A DNA stretch of 64,000 nucleotides, from positions 248,001 to 312,000 of the forward strand of contig JAXMEQ010000002.1 in NCBI GenBank assembly GCA_046348225.1, given 5' to 3'. This stretch comes from JAXMEQ01 sp046348225. Its GTDB lineage: Bacteria > Pseudomonadota > Gammaproteobacteria > Burkholderiales > Burkholderiaceae_C. The position numbers were made by a program, and so were the translations under genes. Within the stretch, counting starts at the first letter, position 1. Each line of letters begins with the position of its first letter. Below the pieces are notes generated by a model. The model saw only the letters and a list, made by a program, of their open reading frames with translations, was not told the DNA's origin and searched no databases. Of the stretch, positions 40,922-48,844 are shown piece after piece.

Positions 40922-41499
40922 GCACCGCCCTTCAGCGCCAGCGGCAGGCCGGCCGCCATGAGCGTGACGCGCTGGCACACAGCCGCCACCTGCTGGTTGA
41001 GCCGGCCCAGCGCATCCACAAACGCGCGCACCTCGCGACCCAGTGGCACCACACCCAGCCCGATCTCATTGCTGACCAGCACCACCGGCCCCGGCGCCTG
41101 CTGCAGTGCTATCAAAAGCATAGCGACTTCATCAGATTCCATGCGGGCTGGAGCTGGATTTTCCTCAGCTTCCGCAGCCGCAGGCGGCATGCGCAGGTGG
41201 GTGAGCCAGAGCGTGAGGCAGTCCACCACCAGCAGCGTGTCGGCCCGGCTGTGTTGCGCAATGGCCCCGGCCAGCGCCAAAGGAACCTCCACCGTGGCCA
41301 TGCCGGGCAGGCGGATGGCGCGGTCCTGCTGGTGGCGGGCGATGCGCTCACGCATTTCGTCGTCCCAAGGCTGCGCGGTGGCGATGAACACCGCCCGGTG
41401 CCCGGGCGCCGCCGCCAGCCACTGCTGCGCCAGCGTCTCGGCGCGGGCCGACTTGCCGCTGCGCTGGCCGCCCAGGATCAGTTCATTGAGGTCATGCAT
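40918..41499 (-). CDS. cobU: cobinamide kinase / cobinamide-phosphate guanylyltransferase with a repeat-encoded segment
   Basis: A 193-residue bifunctional enzyme that phosphorylates and guanylylates adenosylcobinamide. The P-loop is GGQRSGKS (10-17), DEMRERIARHQ holds the guanylylated His (H56), VVDCLTLWLTHL is the Walker B-like strand and LVSNEIGLGVVP the conserved end motif. Residues about 110-131 (EAEENPAPARMESDEVAMLL plus two more) are encoded by interspersed repeat F, read antisense and in frame, in a loop and helix of variable length. The enzyme should still fold, but this was not tested. Confidence 0.94.
   Translation of the reverse strand: MHDLNELILGGQRSGKSARAETLAQQWLAAAPGHRAVFIATAQPWDDEMRERIARHQQDRAIRLPGMATVEVPLALAGAIAQHSRADTLLVVDCLTLWLTHLRMPPAAAEAEENPAPARMESDEVAMLLIALQQAPGPVVLVSNEIGLGVVPLGREVRAFVDALGRLNQQVAAVCQRVTLMAAGLPLALKGGA
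41108..41168 (+). repeat. ~60-bp interspersed repeat, copy F (inside cobU)
   Basis: Hairpin GCTATCAAAAGCATAGC (41108-41124), then CTTCATCAG, ATGCGGGCTGGAG, identical over 13 bases to copy A, and GATTTTCC. It lies wholly within the cobU reading frame. Confidence 0.78.
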
Positions 41500-42304
41500 G
41501 GCGCCCTGCCCACTGCTGCACGATGCGGTGCAACTGCTCGACACCATCGGTCAGCGCGGCCGGGCCGGGCTGCAGGATGTCGGCAGACTTGATTTCAAAC
41601 AGCTGGCCGTGCTTCACCGCATTCACTTCCTGCCAGCCGGCACGCGCCGCCACCTTTTCCGGGCGGAACTTCTTGCCACACCAGGAACCGATGATGATGT
41701 CAGGGTTGCGCCGCACGATCTCGGCGCCGTCGGCAATGATGCGGTCCTTGCCCAGGCTCTGGGTGGCAAGCTCGGGGAACACATCGTCACCACCGGCGAT
41801 GCCCACCAGTTGTGACACCCATCGGATGGCGCTGATGTGAGGCGTGTCCCACTCTTCAAAGAACACCCGGGGCCGGCGCGGCAGCGCGCGGCCTACGGCC
41901 TCGATGGCCAGCAGGCGCGCGCGCATGCCCTCCAGCAAGGCCAGCCCCTGCGGCGCCTGCCCCACCATGGCCGCCACCTGGTACAGCATGGCCAGTATCT
42001 CCTCCACGCTGCGCTGGTTGAACACCGTGACCTGCACACCCTGGCGAATCAGCGCGCTGGCGATGTCGGCCTGCAGGTCGGAAAAGCCGAACACGCAGTC
42101 GGGCTCCAGCGCCAGGATCTTGTCGATCTTCGCGCTCAGGAAGGCGCTGACGCGCGGCTTCTCCTCGCGCGCCCGGCGTGGCCGCACGGTGTAGCCCGAG
42201 ATGCCCACAATGCGCGCCTCCTGCCCGAGCAGGTACAGCCACTCGGTCGTCTCCTCGGTCAGGCAGACGATGCGTTGCGGGCCCTGGGGAATGTGCAGGC
42301 TCAT
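41492..42304 (-). CDS. BtuF-like cobalamin-binding protein without signal peptide
   Basis: A 270-residue helical-backbone binding protein of the same class as BtuF: PQRIVCLTEETTEWLYLLG, VGISGYTVRP, KIDKILALEPDCVFGFSDLQADIASALIRQG, and VFFEEWDTPHISAIRWVSQLVGIAGG. Unlike BtuF it begins MSLHIPQGPQRIV with no signal peptide, so it may stay in the cytoplasm or leave by another route. It lies between btuB (7-bp gap) and cobU (8-bp overlap), so it is part of the B12 operon. Similar orphan forms occur in other proteobacteria as cobalamin-binding proteins. Confidence 0.85.
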   Translation of the reverse strand: MSLHIPQGPQRIVCLTEETTEWLYLLGQEARIVGISGYTVRPRRAREEKPRVSAFLSAKIDKILALEPDCVFGFSDLQADIASALIRQGVQVTVFNQRSVEEILAMLYQVAAMVGQAPQGLALLEGMRARLLAIEAVGRALPRRPRVFFEEWDTPHISAIRWVSQLVGIAGGDDVFPELATQSLGKDRIIADGAEIVRRNPDIIIGSWCGKKFRPEKVAARAGWQEVNAVKHGQLFEIKSADILQPGPAALTDGVEQLHRIVQQWAGRHA

Positions 42305-42311
42305 GGGGTCT

Positions 42312-44147
42312 TTACTTCGGTTGCCAGCGCAGCGTGAGGTACACCGCACGCCCCGGCTGGTTGTAGCCGTAGCTGGTTTCGTACTGGCGGTCGGTCAGGT
42401 TGTTGACCTTGGCCTGCAGGCTCCAGTCTTTCGCAACCTGCCAGTCGGCGTACAGGTCGAGCGTGCTGTAGGGCGCCAGGAGGCGCGTGTTGGCCGCGTC
42501 GTCAAAGCGTTCGCCCGCATGCAGCAGCGACGCACCATAGCGCCAGGCGCCGGTGCGGCGGTCGGCGCCCAGCAGCACCTGCTGCTGCGCACGGCGAGGC
42601 AACTGGCGGCCATTGGCCTCGTTGCGCGGGTCCAGCGCGTCCACACTCGCGCGCAGGGCCCAGGCGCCCAGCCGGCCTTCGTAGCCCAGGGTCCAGCCGT
42701 CGATGCGGCTGCGCGGAATGTTGATGGGTAGCGTGGTGTTGGTCATGTAGCCGCGGATGCGGTTGTCAAAGCGCACCAGCTTCACCTCTTGCCCATTGGC
42801 CGCCCAGGTCAGGCCGATGTCGGTGTTCTTCCCGCGCTCGGGCTGCAGCGCCGGGTTGCCGAAGCCGGGGAAGTACAGCTGGTTGAACGACGGCGCCACG
42901 AAACTGGTGCCGTGCGACGCGCTCACGCGCCAGGCCGGGCTGATGCGCCAGCCCAGCCCGGCAAAGCCCGTGCTGCTGCCGCCAAACTGCGAGTTGGTGT
43001 CGCGCCGCGCATTGACCTGCCAGCTCAGGTCGCCCCCGCTCCCGTTGAGCCCCAGGAACGCGCCTTCCAGGGTGCGCTCCTTCACGGCGTAGGCGGTGGA
43101 GCCGCTGACCTTCTGTACCCGGTGCTCCAGGCCCGCCAGCACCGCGCCCAACGGCGTGGCCACCGTGTTCTGCCAGGTCCACTGGTCTTGCTGCGTCTTG
43201 AAGGCACCGGGAAAGTTGGCCACCAGCGTGTTGGTGGTGTCGCTGCCCTGCGCCACGCGCAGTTCGGTCTGCCAGGCCGCCGTCAGGCGGCCCCGCACGC
43301 CCGCCTGCAGCGTACTGGAACGCACTGCGCTGCGCGCGTCCACCCCCGGGCCGTCGTCGAAATGGCTGGTGCCGTCGGCATGCAGCAGGGAAGCGTCGGC
43401 GCGCCAGTCGGGGTTGATCTGTAGCGCCACCGAGGCGTTGATGGCGTTCTGGCGGAACGGGTCGCGGTCGGCGTTGAAGTTGCCAAACTGCACGTTGGCG
43501 TTGGTGGACGAGATGCCCCGCTCACGCAGCTGCTGCACGCCGAGCGCCCAGCTCCAGGCGCTCTGCCCGCCGGTGAAGCCACCCGTCCACTGGCGCCAGC
43601 TTTCGCTGCCGACCGTGGCGGAGGCATACGGGTGAAAGCCCGGCTGGCCCCGGCGCGTGAAGATCTGCACCACGCCGCCCACGCCGTCGCTGCCGTACAG
43701 CGCCGAGGCCGGGCCCTTAAGCACTTCAATGCGCTCGATCATGTCCACCGGGATGTTGTCCCAGCTCGGCGTGCCGGCCGTGGCCGAACCGTAGCGCACG
43801 CCGTCGATCAGCAGGATGGTGTGGCGCGACTCGGTGCCGCGGATGAACACGCTCGATGTCTTGCCGGTGGCGCCGTTGGCGCTCATCTGCAGCCCGGCGG
43901 TGCGCGCCAGCAGCTCGGGCAGCGTGCGCGCGGTGGAGGCTTCAATCGCCTCGCGATTGACCACCACCACTTCGCTCACCAGTTCGTCGGAGCGGGTCGG
44001 GTTGCGGGTGGCAGTGACCACGGTCTCGCCGAGGGCGGCCACCACGGTGGCGTCAGCCGCTGGACGGGTTTGTGAATGGGACGGGAAAGCGGCGGCCAGG
44101 GCCAGCGGCAACAGGGCCAGGCGCGCTCGACGGATGCGATTGCTCAT
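42312..44147 (-). CDS. btuB: TonB-dependent outer-membrane cobalamin receptor BtuB
   Basis: A 611-residue outer-membrane receptor: a signal peptide (1-25), a TonB box region ETVVTATRN, a plug domain (RTLPELLARTAGLQMSANGATGKTSSVFIRGTESRHTILLIDGV and GPASALYGSDGVGGVVQIFT), then a 22-strand barrel ending in LTLRWQPK with terminal aromatic-rich strand. It imports B12 across the outer membrane. The cobalamin riboswitch in its leader and the B12 genes that follow set the ligand. It is the first gene of the operon. Confidence 0.95.
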   Translation of the reverse strand: MSNRIRRARLALLPLALAAAFPSHSQTRPAADATVVAALGETVVTATRNPTRSDELVSEVVVVNREAIEASTARTLPELLARTAGLQMSANGATGKTSSVFIRGTESRHTILLIDGVRYGSATAGTPSWDNIPVDMIERIEVLKGPASALYGSDGVGGVVQIFTRRGQPGFHPYASATVGSESWRQWTGGFTGGQSAWSWALGVQQLRERGISSTNANVQFGNFNADRDPFRQNAINASVALQINPDWRADASLLHADGTSHFDDGPGVDARSAVRSSTLQAGVRGRLTAAWQTELRVAQGSDTTNTLVANFPGAFKTQQDQWTWQNTVATPLGAVLAGLEHRVQKVSGSTAYAVKERTLEGAFLGLNGSGGDLSWQVNARRDTNSQFGGSSTGFAGLGWRISPAWRVSASHGTSFVAPSFNQLYFPGFGNPALQPERGKNTDIGLTWAANGQEVKLVRFDNRIRGYMTNTTLPINIPRSRIDGWTLGYEGRLGAWALRASVDALDPRNEANGRQLPRRAQQQVLLGADRRTGAWRYGASLLHAGERFDDAANTRLLAPYSTLDLYADWQVAKDWSLQAKVNNLTDRQYETSYGYNQPGRAVYLTLRWQPK

Positions 44148-44224
44148 GAAAATGACAGACAGGACAAGTGCCCTCACCGGCTTCCCCGCCAGTGCATGGG
44201 CGTCACGGTGGCGCGCCAGGGCGC

Positions 44225-44450
44225 ACCACCACCTTGTTGGCCGGTATCCGGGCTGGCGGAACGACTCCTGTCGCCTTCCCAGGTGCCTGTTCGGCGGCAC
44301 CCAGTGGCCTGATGACAGAAGCGGAACCCGAAGGTTCGTCCGCTTACCGTTGCGGGGGCAGCGCAGGTTAGGCGGGCTGTGCGGCCGCGCCCTCCTGCTT
44401 CCCGTTGAACTGCGGCATGTGAACCACACCGCGAGCACCAACCCGCACAT
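44225..44450 (-). ncRNA. cobalamin riboswitch in the btuB leader
   Basis: On the minus strand all the core blocks are present in order: AACGGGAAGCAGG, GCTGCCCCCGCAACGGTAA (44362-44344), GCCACTG (44308-44302), GGGAAGG (44280-44274) and the B12 box AGCCCGGATACCGGCC (44254-44239). The element ends about 90 bp before the btuB ATG. B12 binding should repress the whole btuB-to-CoA-transferase operon. A minus-strand -10-like TAAAAT lies at 44454-44449, just upstream. Confidence 0.95.
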
Positions 44451-44493
44451 TTTAGGGTTGATTCCGGTCACAAACCCTACAATCCGTTGCTGT

Positions 44494-44706
44494 ATGGCCA
44501 GCCCCGTCCAAATTGAGCAAGTCGCCGAGCGCGTGGAGCGGCTGCTCGTTCGCTACGAGGAGCTGCAGCGCACCAACGCGCTGCTGACCGAACAGGTCGA
44601 GGCGCTGACCCAGGAGCGTGACTCGCTCAAATCCCGGCTCTCGGCAGCCCGGGCCCGGGTGGACGCACTGCTCGAACGCCTGCCCGACATCAAGAACGCC
44701 GCCTGA
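44494..44706 (+). CDS. ZapB-like coiled-coil protein (TIGR02449 type)
   Basis: A 70-residue all-helical protein with a continuous coiled coil (about 6-62): VERVERLLVRYEELQRTNALLTEQVEALTQERDSLKSRL. Its position four bases upstream of zapA fits the small coiled-coil family usually found there and thought to act in cell division. A -10-like TACAAT (44478-44483) lies only about 10 bp before the ATG, so the transcript may be leaderless. The longer upstream frame is antisense to btuB and the riboswitch. Confidence 0.85.
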   Translation: MASPVQIEQVAERVERLLVRYEELQRTNALLTEQVEALTQERDSLKSRLSAARARVDALLERLPDIKNAA

Positions 44707-44710
44707 AGCC

Positions 44711-45073
44711 ATGGCCGTCACCAAGCAACTTGAAGTACAGATCATGGGCCAGAGCTACCTGCTCGGTTGCCCTGACGGTGGCGACGCACGCCTGCTTGAA
44801 GCGGTGGAGAAAGTCGATACGGCCATGTGCCGCATTCGCGACGCCGGCAAGGTCAAGGCACGCGACCGCATTGCCGTGCTGGCCGCGCTGAACGTGGCTT
44901 TCGAGGTGAGCGAACGCAGCGCGGCGCCGGCCTTCGAGGCGTCAGGCTTTGCCAGTGCCGAGCTTCCGGCAAGCGGTGCGGCGGCCGACAGCAACGGCGC
45001 GCCTGACGCGCGGCTGACGCAGATCCTGCAGCGGCTGGACCGCGCGCTCGGCGAAGACGGCCGGCTACTCTGA
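44711..45073 (+). CDS. zapA: cell division protein ZapA
   Basis: A 120-residue FtsZ-binding protein that stabilises the Z-ring. The N-terminal domain is KQLEVQIMGQSYLLGCPDGGDARLLEAVEKVD and the AGKVKARDRIAVLAALNVAFEV helix starts the dimerising coiled coil. The C-terminal third (Ala/Ser-rich linker and LTQILQRLDRALG) is a little longer than usual. The 6S RNA gene follows, as in many proteobacteria. Confidence 0.93.
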   Translation: MAVTKQLEVQIMGQSYLLGCPDGGDARLLEAVEKVDTAMCRIRDAGKVKARDRIAVLAALNVAFEVSERSAAPAFEASGFASAELPASGAAADSNGAPDARLTQILQRLDRALGEDGRLL

Positions 45074-45162
45074 TTCCACGCGGCGCGCAACTGCTTTTTG
45101 CGCATCGTGTTCATTGTGTTTTGCCATGCAGGCACCCGATGGAAAGCCTACAATCCATCGGG

Positions 45163-45332
45163 TCTGCAGTGCATGCCGGGCTTTATATTTCCTTGAACCA
45201 ATGCTCTTAGAGCCCGGGCCTGGAACATCCCCTGGTGAGCGTGATCGTCTCGCGTCAGATGAACCCAACGCCAGGTTGACCTAGCCCACCTGAACCCCGG
45301 TTCAGGATGCCGGTCCGGTGGCACTTGCAGAC
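45163..45332 (+). ncRNA. ssrS: 6S RNA (ssrS)
   Basis: A transcript of about 170 nt directly after zapA. Its ends can pair: CTGCAGTGC (from 45164) with GGCACTTGCAG (to 45330). The conserved block CCTGAACCCCGGTTCAGG, next to TGCCGG, and the inner CCCCTGGTGAGCG segment match the 6S core. TTCCTTGAACC on the 5' arm helps form the central bubble that mimics an open promoter and binds sigma-70 RNA polymerase. A -10-like TACAAT lies at 45149-45154. In many relatives a formate-tetrahydrofolate cyclo-ligase gene follows; here a TauE-type permease gene does. Confidence 0.85.
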
Positions 45333-45365
45333 ACCTATTCCACCCGCCCCGGCAGTACCCTCCCC

Positions 45366-46181
45366 ATGACGCTCGAACCCCTGCTCATCCTTGAACTCGC
45401 CCTGCTGGGCATCGGCACCGGTTTTCTCGCGGGTCTGCTGGGCATTGGTGGCGGCATGCTGATGGTGCCGTTCATCACCATCATCCTGTCCACACGCGGC
45501 GTGGGCCCGGATCTGGCCGTGAAGATGGCAATCGCCACTTCCATGGCCACCATCATCTTCACCTCCATCTCCAGCGTGCGCGCCCATCACAAGCGGGGCG
45601 CAGTGCGCTGGGACATCGTCAAGCGGCTGGCGCCCGGCATCGTCCTGGGCAGCATGGTCGGCAGCCTCGGGGTGTTTGCGCTGCTCAAGGGAAGCTACCT
45701 GGCCATCTTCTTCGGCCTGTTTGTCGGCTTCTCCGCGACCCAGATGTTCCTGGACAAAAAGCCCAAGCCGACTCGCCAGATGCCCGGCACCGGTGGCCAG
45801 CTCGCCGCGGGCGGCGTGATCGGCTTCCTGTCGGGGCTGGTGGGTGCGGGCGGCGGCTTCATCAGCGTGCCGTTCATGACCTGGTGCAACGTCGCCATCC
45901 ACAACGCGGTGGCCACCTCGGCCGCGCTGGGCTTTCCGATCGCGGTGGCCAATGTGGCCGGCTATGTGGTCAGCGGCCTGAACGTGCAGAACCTGCCCGC
46001 CGGATCGTTTGGCTACATCTGGCTGCCGGCACTGGCGGTGATCGCGGTGGCCAGCTTCCTCGTGGCGCCGCTCGGCGCACGCGCCGCCCATGCACTGCCG
46101 GTAGGCAAGCTCAAGCGCGTGTTCGCCAGCATCCTGTATGTGCTGGCGGCCTACATGCTCTGGAAGGGGCTGAGCAGCTAG
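45366..46181 (+). CDS. sulfite exporter TauE/SafE family permease
   Basis: A 271-residue inner-membrane protein with about eight helices in two halves, each with a glycine-rich motif: GLLGIGGGMLMVPF (about 23-36) and GLVGAGGGFISVPFM (about 160-174). The family exports sulfite, sulfoacetate or other small organic anions. I use the ATG at 45366; an upstream GTG-like start adds 16 residues without hydrophobic character. Substrate unknown; the divergent-then-convergent aminotransferase locus downstream could be a clue but is not proof. Confidence 0.92.
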   Translation: MTLEPLLILELALLGIGTGFLAGLLGIGGGMLMVPFITIILSTRGVGPDLAVKMAIATSMATIIFTSISSVRAHHKRGAVRWDIVKRLAPGIVLGSMVGSLGVFALLKGSYLAIFFGLFVGFSATQMFLDKKPKPTRQMPGTGGQLAAGGVIGFLSGLVGAGGGFISVPFMTWCNVAIHNAVATSAALGFPIAVANVAGYVVSGLNVQNLPAGSFGYIWLPALAVIAVASFLVAPLGARAAHALPVGKLKRVFASILYVLAAYMLWKGLSS

Positions 46182-46185
46182 CGGG

Positions 46186-47154
46186 CTACGCGTCGGGCCG
46201 CACATTGGCGGCCTTGGCCACGACGGCCCATTTCTGCTGCTCGGCCTTGATGAAGCTGGTGAATTTCTCGATGCTGCCGCCGCCGTCTTCCGCGCCGTAC
46301 TGCTCCATCTTTTCCTGCACATCCGACATGGCCATGACCTTGTTGATGTCGTCGTTCATGCGCTGCGCCATGGCCCGCGGCATGCGGCCCGGGCCCATCA
46401 GGCCGTACCACACGGTCGCCTCAAATCCCGGAAAGCCGGACTCGTCCATCGTCGGCACATTGGGGTGACCCTTGGCGCGCTTCAGGCGCGTCTGCGCCAG
46501 CGCGATGGCCTTGCCACCCTTGATGTGCGGCGTGGCCGAGGTCATGGTTTCAAAGCAGTAGTTCACCTGGCCCCCGATCAGGTCGGTGATGGCCGGGCCG
46601 GAGCCGCGGTAGGGCACGTGCAGCGCGAAAATCTTGGCCTGCAGCTTGAACATCTCCAGCGCAAAGTGCTGGGCCGAGCCGCCCCCGGCGGACGCGAAGC
46701 TGATCTTGCCCGGGTTCTTGCGGCACAGCTCGACCAGGTCCTTGACCGTCTTGGCGGGCTGGTCGGCGTTGCAGATGAGGATGTTCGGTGTCACGCCGAC
46801 CATGCTGATGGGCACAAAGTCCTTCTCGGCGTCATAGGACAGCTTGGCGCCCATGGCGGGCGCCAGGGCGTGGCTGTTGATGTGCGCCATCAGCAGTGTG
46901 TTGCCGTCCCCCGGCTGCTTGCTCACGTAGTCGGCTGCGATCACGCCGGCCGCACCGCTGCGGTTTTCAATCACGATCGACAGGTTCCACATGGCCTGCA
47001 GCTTCTGGGCCACCACCCGCGCCAGCGCGTCGGTGCCGCCGCCAGGCGGGAAGCCCACGATGATGCGGACGGGCCCGCCCGGCAGGTTCTGGGCCTTGAC
47101 CATGGGCGCGGCCAGCGCGGCGGCCGTCGCGGTGATGAGGGTTCTGCGTTTCAT
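46186..47154 (-). CDS. Bug-family solute receptor
   Basis: A 322-residue periplasmic receptor: a signal peptide (MKRRTLITATAAALAAPMVKAQ), then PVRIIVGFPPGGGTDALARVVAQKL, VIENRSGAAGVIAADYV and the NALAP/LPYRGSGPAITDLIGGQV region. It is transcribed after the aminotransferase gene (34 bp gap), under the same GntR operator, so the ligand may be the aminotransferase substrate or a relative. No permease gene is adjacent. Confidence 0.92.
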   Translation of the reverse strand: MKRRTLITATAAALAAPMVKAQNLPGGPVRIIVGFPPGGGTDALARVVAQKLQAMWNLSIVIENRSGAAGVIAADYVSKQPGDGNTLLMAHINSHALAPAMGAKLSYDAEKDFVPISMVGVTPNILICNADQPAKTVKDLVELCRKNPGKISFASAGGGSAQHFALEMFKLQAKIFALHVPYRGSGPAITDLIGGQVNYCFETMTSATPHIKGGKAIALAQTRLKRAKGHPNVPTMDESGFPGFEATVWYGLMGPGRMPRAMAQRMNDDINKVMAMSDVQEKMEQYGAEDGGGSIEKFTSFIKAEQQKWAVVAKAANVRPDA

Positions 47155-47188
47155 GGGGTTGTCTCCTGCGGGTGGTGGTTCGTGATCG

Positions 47189-48430
47189 TCAGGCGGCCTT
47201 GCGCAGGGCCACGGGCGCCGCGTGGGCGGCAAAGTAGTCCATCGCGGCCTGCACGCCCGAGCCGGCGAGCTTCACGCCCGCGAGCTTGAGGCCCATCTCG
47301 CAGCCGGCCAGCGCGGCCATCAGCGTGAGGTCGTTGCAGTCGCCGAGGTGGCCGATGCGGAACATGCGGCCGCGGACCTTGCCGAGACCAGTGCCCAGCG
47401 AGCAGTCAAAGCGCTCGTAGATGACGCGGCGCACCGCGTCGGCGTCGACGCCCTCGGGCATCATCACGCCCGTCAGCACCGGCGAATAGACCGACGCGTC
47501 CGCGCACTGGATCTCCAGACCCCAGGCGCGCACCGCGGCGCGCACCCCTTCGCCCCAGCGCAGGTGGCGCGCAAAGGTGGCGTCCAGCCCGCCGGGCTGG
47601 TTCAGCAGCATGTCGCAGGCTTCGTTCAGGCCATACAGCAGGTTGGTGTTGGGGGTGTAGGGCCAGTAGCCGCCCTTGTTCATTTCAATGATGTCATCCC
47701 AGGCCCAGAAGGCCTTGGGCAGCCTGGCGGCCTTGCTGGCCTCGATGGCCTTGGGCGACACCGCATTGAAGCTGATGCCCGGTGGCAGCATCAGGCCTTT
47801 CTGCGAGCCGCTGACGGTCACGTCCACACCCCACTCGTCGTGGCGGTAGTCGGCCGAGGCCAGGCCCGAAATGGTGTCCACCATCAGCAGCGCGGGGTGG
47901 TGGGCGGCATCGATCGCGCGGCGGACGGCCGCGATGTTGCTGGTGACGCCGGTGGAAGTCTCGTTGTGCACCACGCACACCGCCTTGATGCGGTGCTGCG
48001 GGTCGGCCTTCAGCCGTGCCTCGATCAGGTCGGCCTGCACGCCGCGGCGCCAGCTTGTCGGCACGCCATGCTCGGTGCCCGGCAAGGCCAGCACTTCGGT
48101 CTGGATGCCCAGCCGCGTGGCGAGCTTGTTCCACAGCGAGGCAAAGTGGCCGGTCTCGTACATCAGCACCTGGTCGCCCGGGCTCAGCACATTGCACAGT
48201 GCCGCCTCCCAGGCACCGGTGCCGGAGGCCGGATAGATCACAACCGGGTGCTGCGTCTTGAAGATTTTCCTGACGTCGGCCAGCACCTTCAACCCCAGCG
48301 CACCGAATTCGGGGCCGCGGTGGTCAATGGTCGGCAGGCTCATCGCCCGCAGGATGCGGTCGGGCACGGGGGACGGGCCCGGTATCTGCAAAAAGTGGCG
48401 GCCGGTGGGGTGGAAGTCGAGTGTCAGCAT
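47189..48430 (-). CDS. alanine--glyoxylate / serine--glyoxylate aminotransferase family protein
   Basis: A 413-residue class V aminotransferase. GRHFLQIPGPSPVPDRI is the family opening, VHNETSTGVTS and VDTISGLASADYRHDEWGVDVTVSGSQKGLMLPPG give the PLP-binding Asp and Lys, and a C-terminal Arg of RIGHLGD binds the substrate carboxylate. I use the ATG at 48430; the TTG at 48472 lies in the GntR-type operator. It should transfer amino groups to or from glyoxylate or a related 2-oxoacid. Confidence 0.9.
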   Translation of the reverse strand: MLTLDFHPTGRHFLQIPGPSPVPDRILRAMSLPTIDHRGPEFGALGLKVLADVRKIFKTQHPVVIYPASGTGAWEAALCNVLSPGDQVLMYETGHFASLWNKLATRLGIQTEVLALPGTEHGVPTSWRRGVQADLIEARLKADPQHRIKAVCVVHNETSTGVTSNIAAVRRAIDAAHHPALLMVDTISGLASADYRHDEWGVDVTVSGSQKGLMLPPGISFNAVSPKAIEASKAARLPKAFWAWDDIIEMNKGGYWPYTPNTNLLYGLNEACDMLLNQPGGLDATFARHLRWGEGVRAAVRAWGLEIQCADASVYSPVLTGVMMPEGVDADAVRRVIYERFDCSLGTGLGKVRGRMFRIGHLGDCNDLTLMAALAGCEMGLKLAGVKLAGSGVQAAMDYFAAHAAPVALRKAA

Positions 48431-48460
48431 GTTGCGCCTGTATTCAATCAGGACGCCATT

Positions 48461-48474
48461 TTTTGCATACAAAA
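48461..48474. promoter_or_regulatory. GntR-type operator, aminotransferase side
   Basis: TTTTGCATACAAAA, the core of the palindrome seen before the GntR gene at 48821-48840, lies 30 bp upstream of the aminotransferase ATG. On the minus strand TTGACA (48485-48480) sits just upstream and could be a -35 element, so bound repressor would cover the promoter. Confidence 0.7.
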
Positions 48475-48489
48475 TTCAATTGTCAAGTT

Positions 48490-48800
48490 TTTCCAAGACA
48501 ATGCCGAACGGACGCAGCGCAGAACAGCCACGGACGCCCACCCCCGCTTCGCGGCAGGCGGTGCCCGGTGGGGGCGATCTCTGTGGCGGCGAGGCGCGCA
48601 GAGCCGGGGGCGGCGCGCGCAGCGCGCTTCGTCGTCATGCTTGCCGAAGCTGTTTGAGCGGCGTGAGCGCAGCGAACACAGCGAGTTCTTCGGCACGCCC
48701 CCGGATCGAGCACCGCAGCGGAGTTGGCGCAAGGCGCCAACCGCCACAGTGTGAGCCCCCGCCAGGTACCGCCTGGCGCGAAGCGCGCGCCACATGGGCT
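48490..48800. other. ~310-bp non-coding divergent region with hairpins, possibly a repeat element
   Basis: No convincing gene here, although the frames stay open. It is GC-rich with several dyads: GTTGGCGC-AAG-GCGCCAAC (48723-48741), CTTGCCGAAG...CTTCGGCACG around 48642-48695, and GGTACCGCCTGGCGCG. The layout (a stretch that begins GCTTGCCGAAGCTGTTTGAG and ends at TGTGAGCCCCCGCC) reminds me of a long intergenic repeat of Comamonadaceae. I could not check it against other genomes. Confidence 0.45.
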
Positions 48801-48820
48801 GTTGACTTTTGACAGACTTC

Positions 48821-48840
48821 ATATTTTGCATACAAAATAT
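48821..48840. promoter_or_regulatory. GntR-type operator, regulator side
   Basis: A perfect palindrome, ATATTTTG-CATA-CAAAATAT, ending four bases before the GntR ATG. TTGACA (48809-48814) and TACAAA (48831-48836) form a plausible promoter overlapped by it. The same core occurs at 48461-48474, so one regulator probably controls both divergent operons. Confidence 0.82.
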
Positions 48841-48844
48841 CGAC

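Noticed and set aside
41108..41124. hairpin in cobU as a transcription attenuator
   Set aside because: It is the stem of a repeat found at seven other sites, and it lacks a following T-run on the cobU strand.
48509..48812. small open frames in the GntR divergent region
   Set aside because: Their translations are Arg/Ala/Pro-rich and unrelated to any family, and the DNA is hairpin-rich; treated as non-coding.
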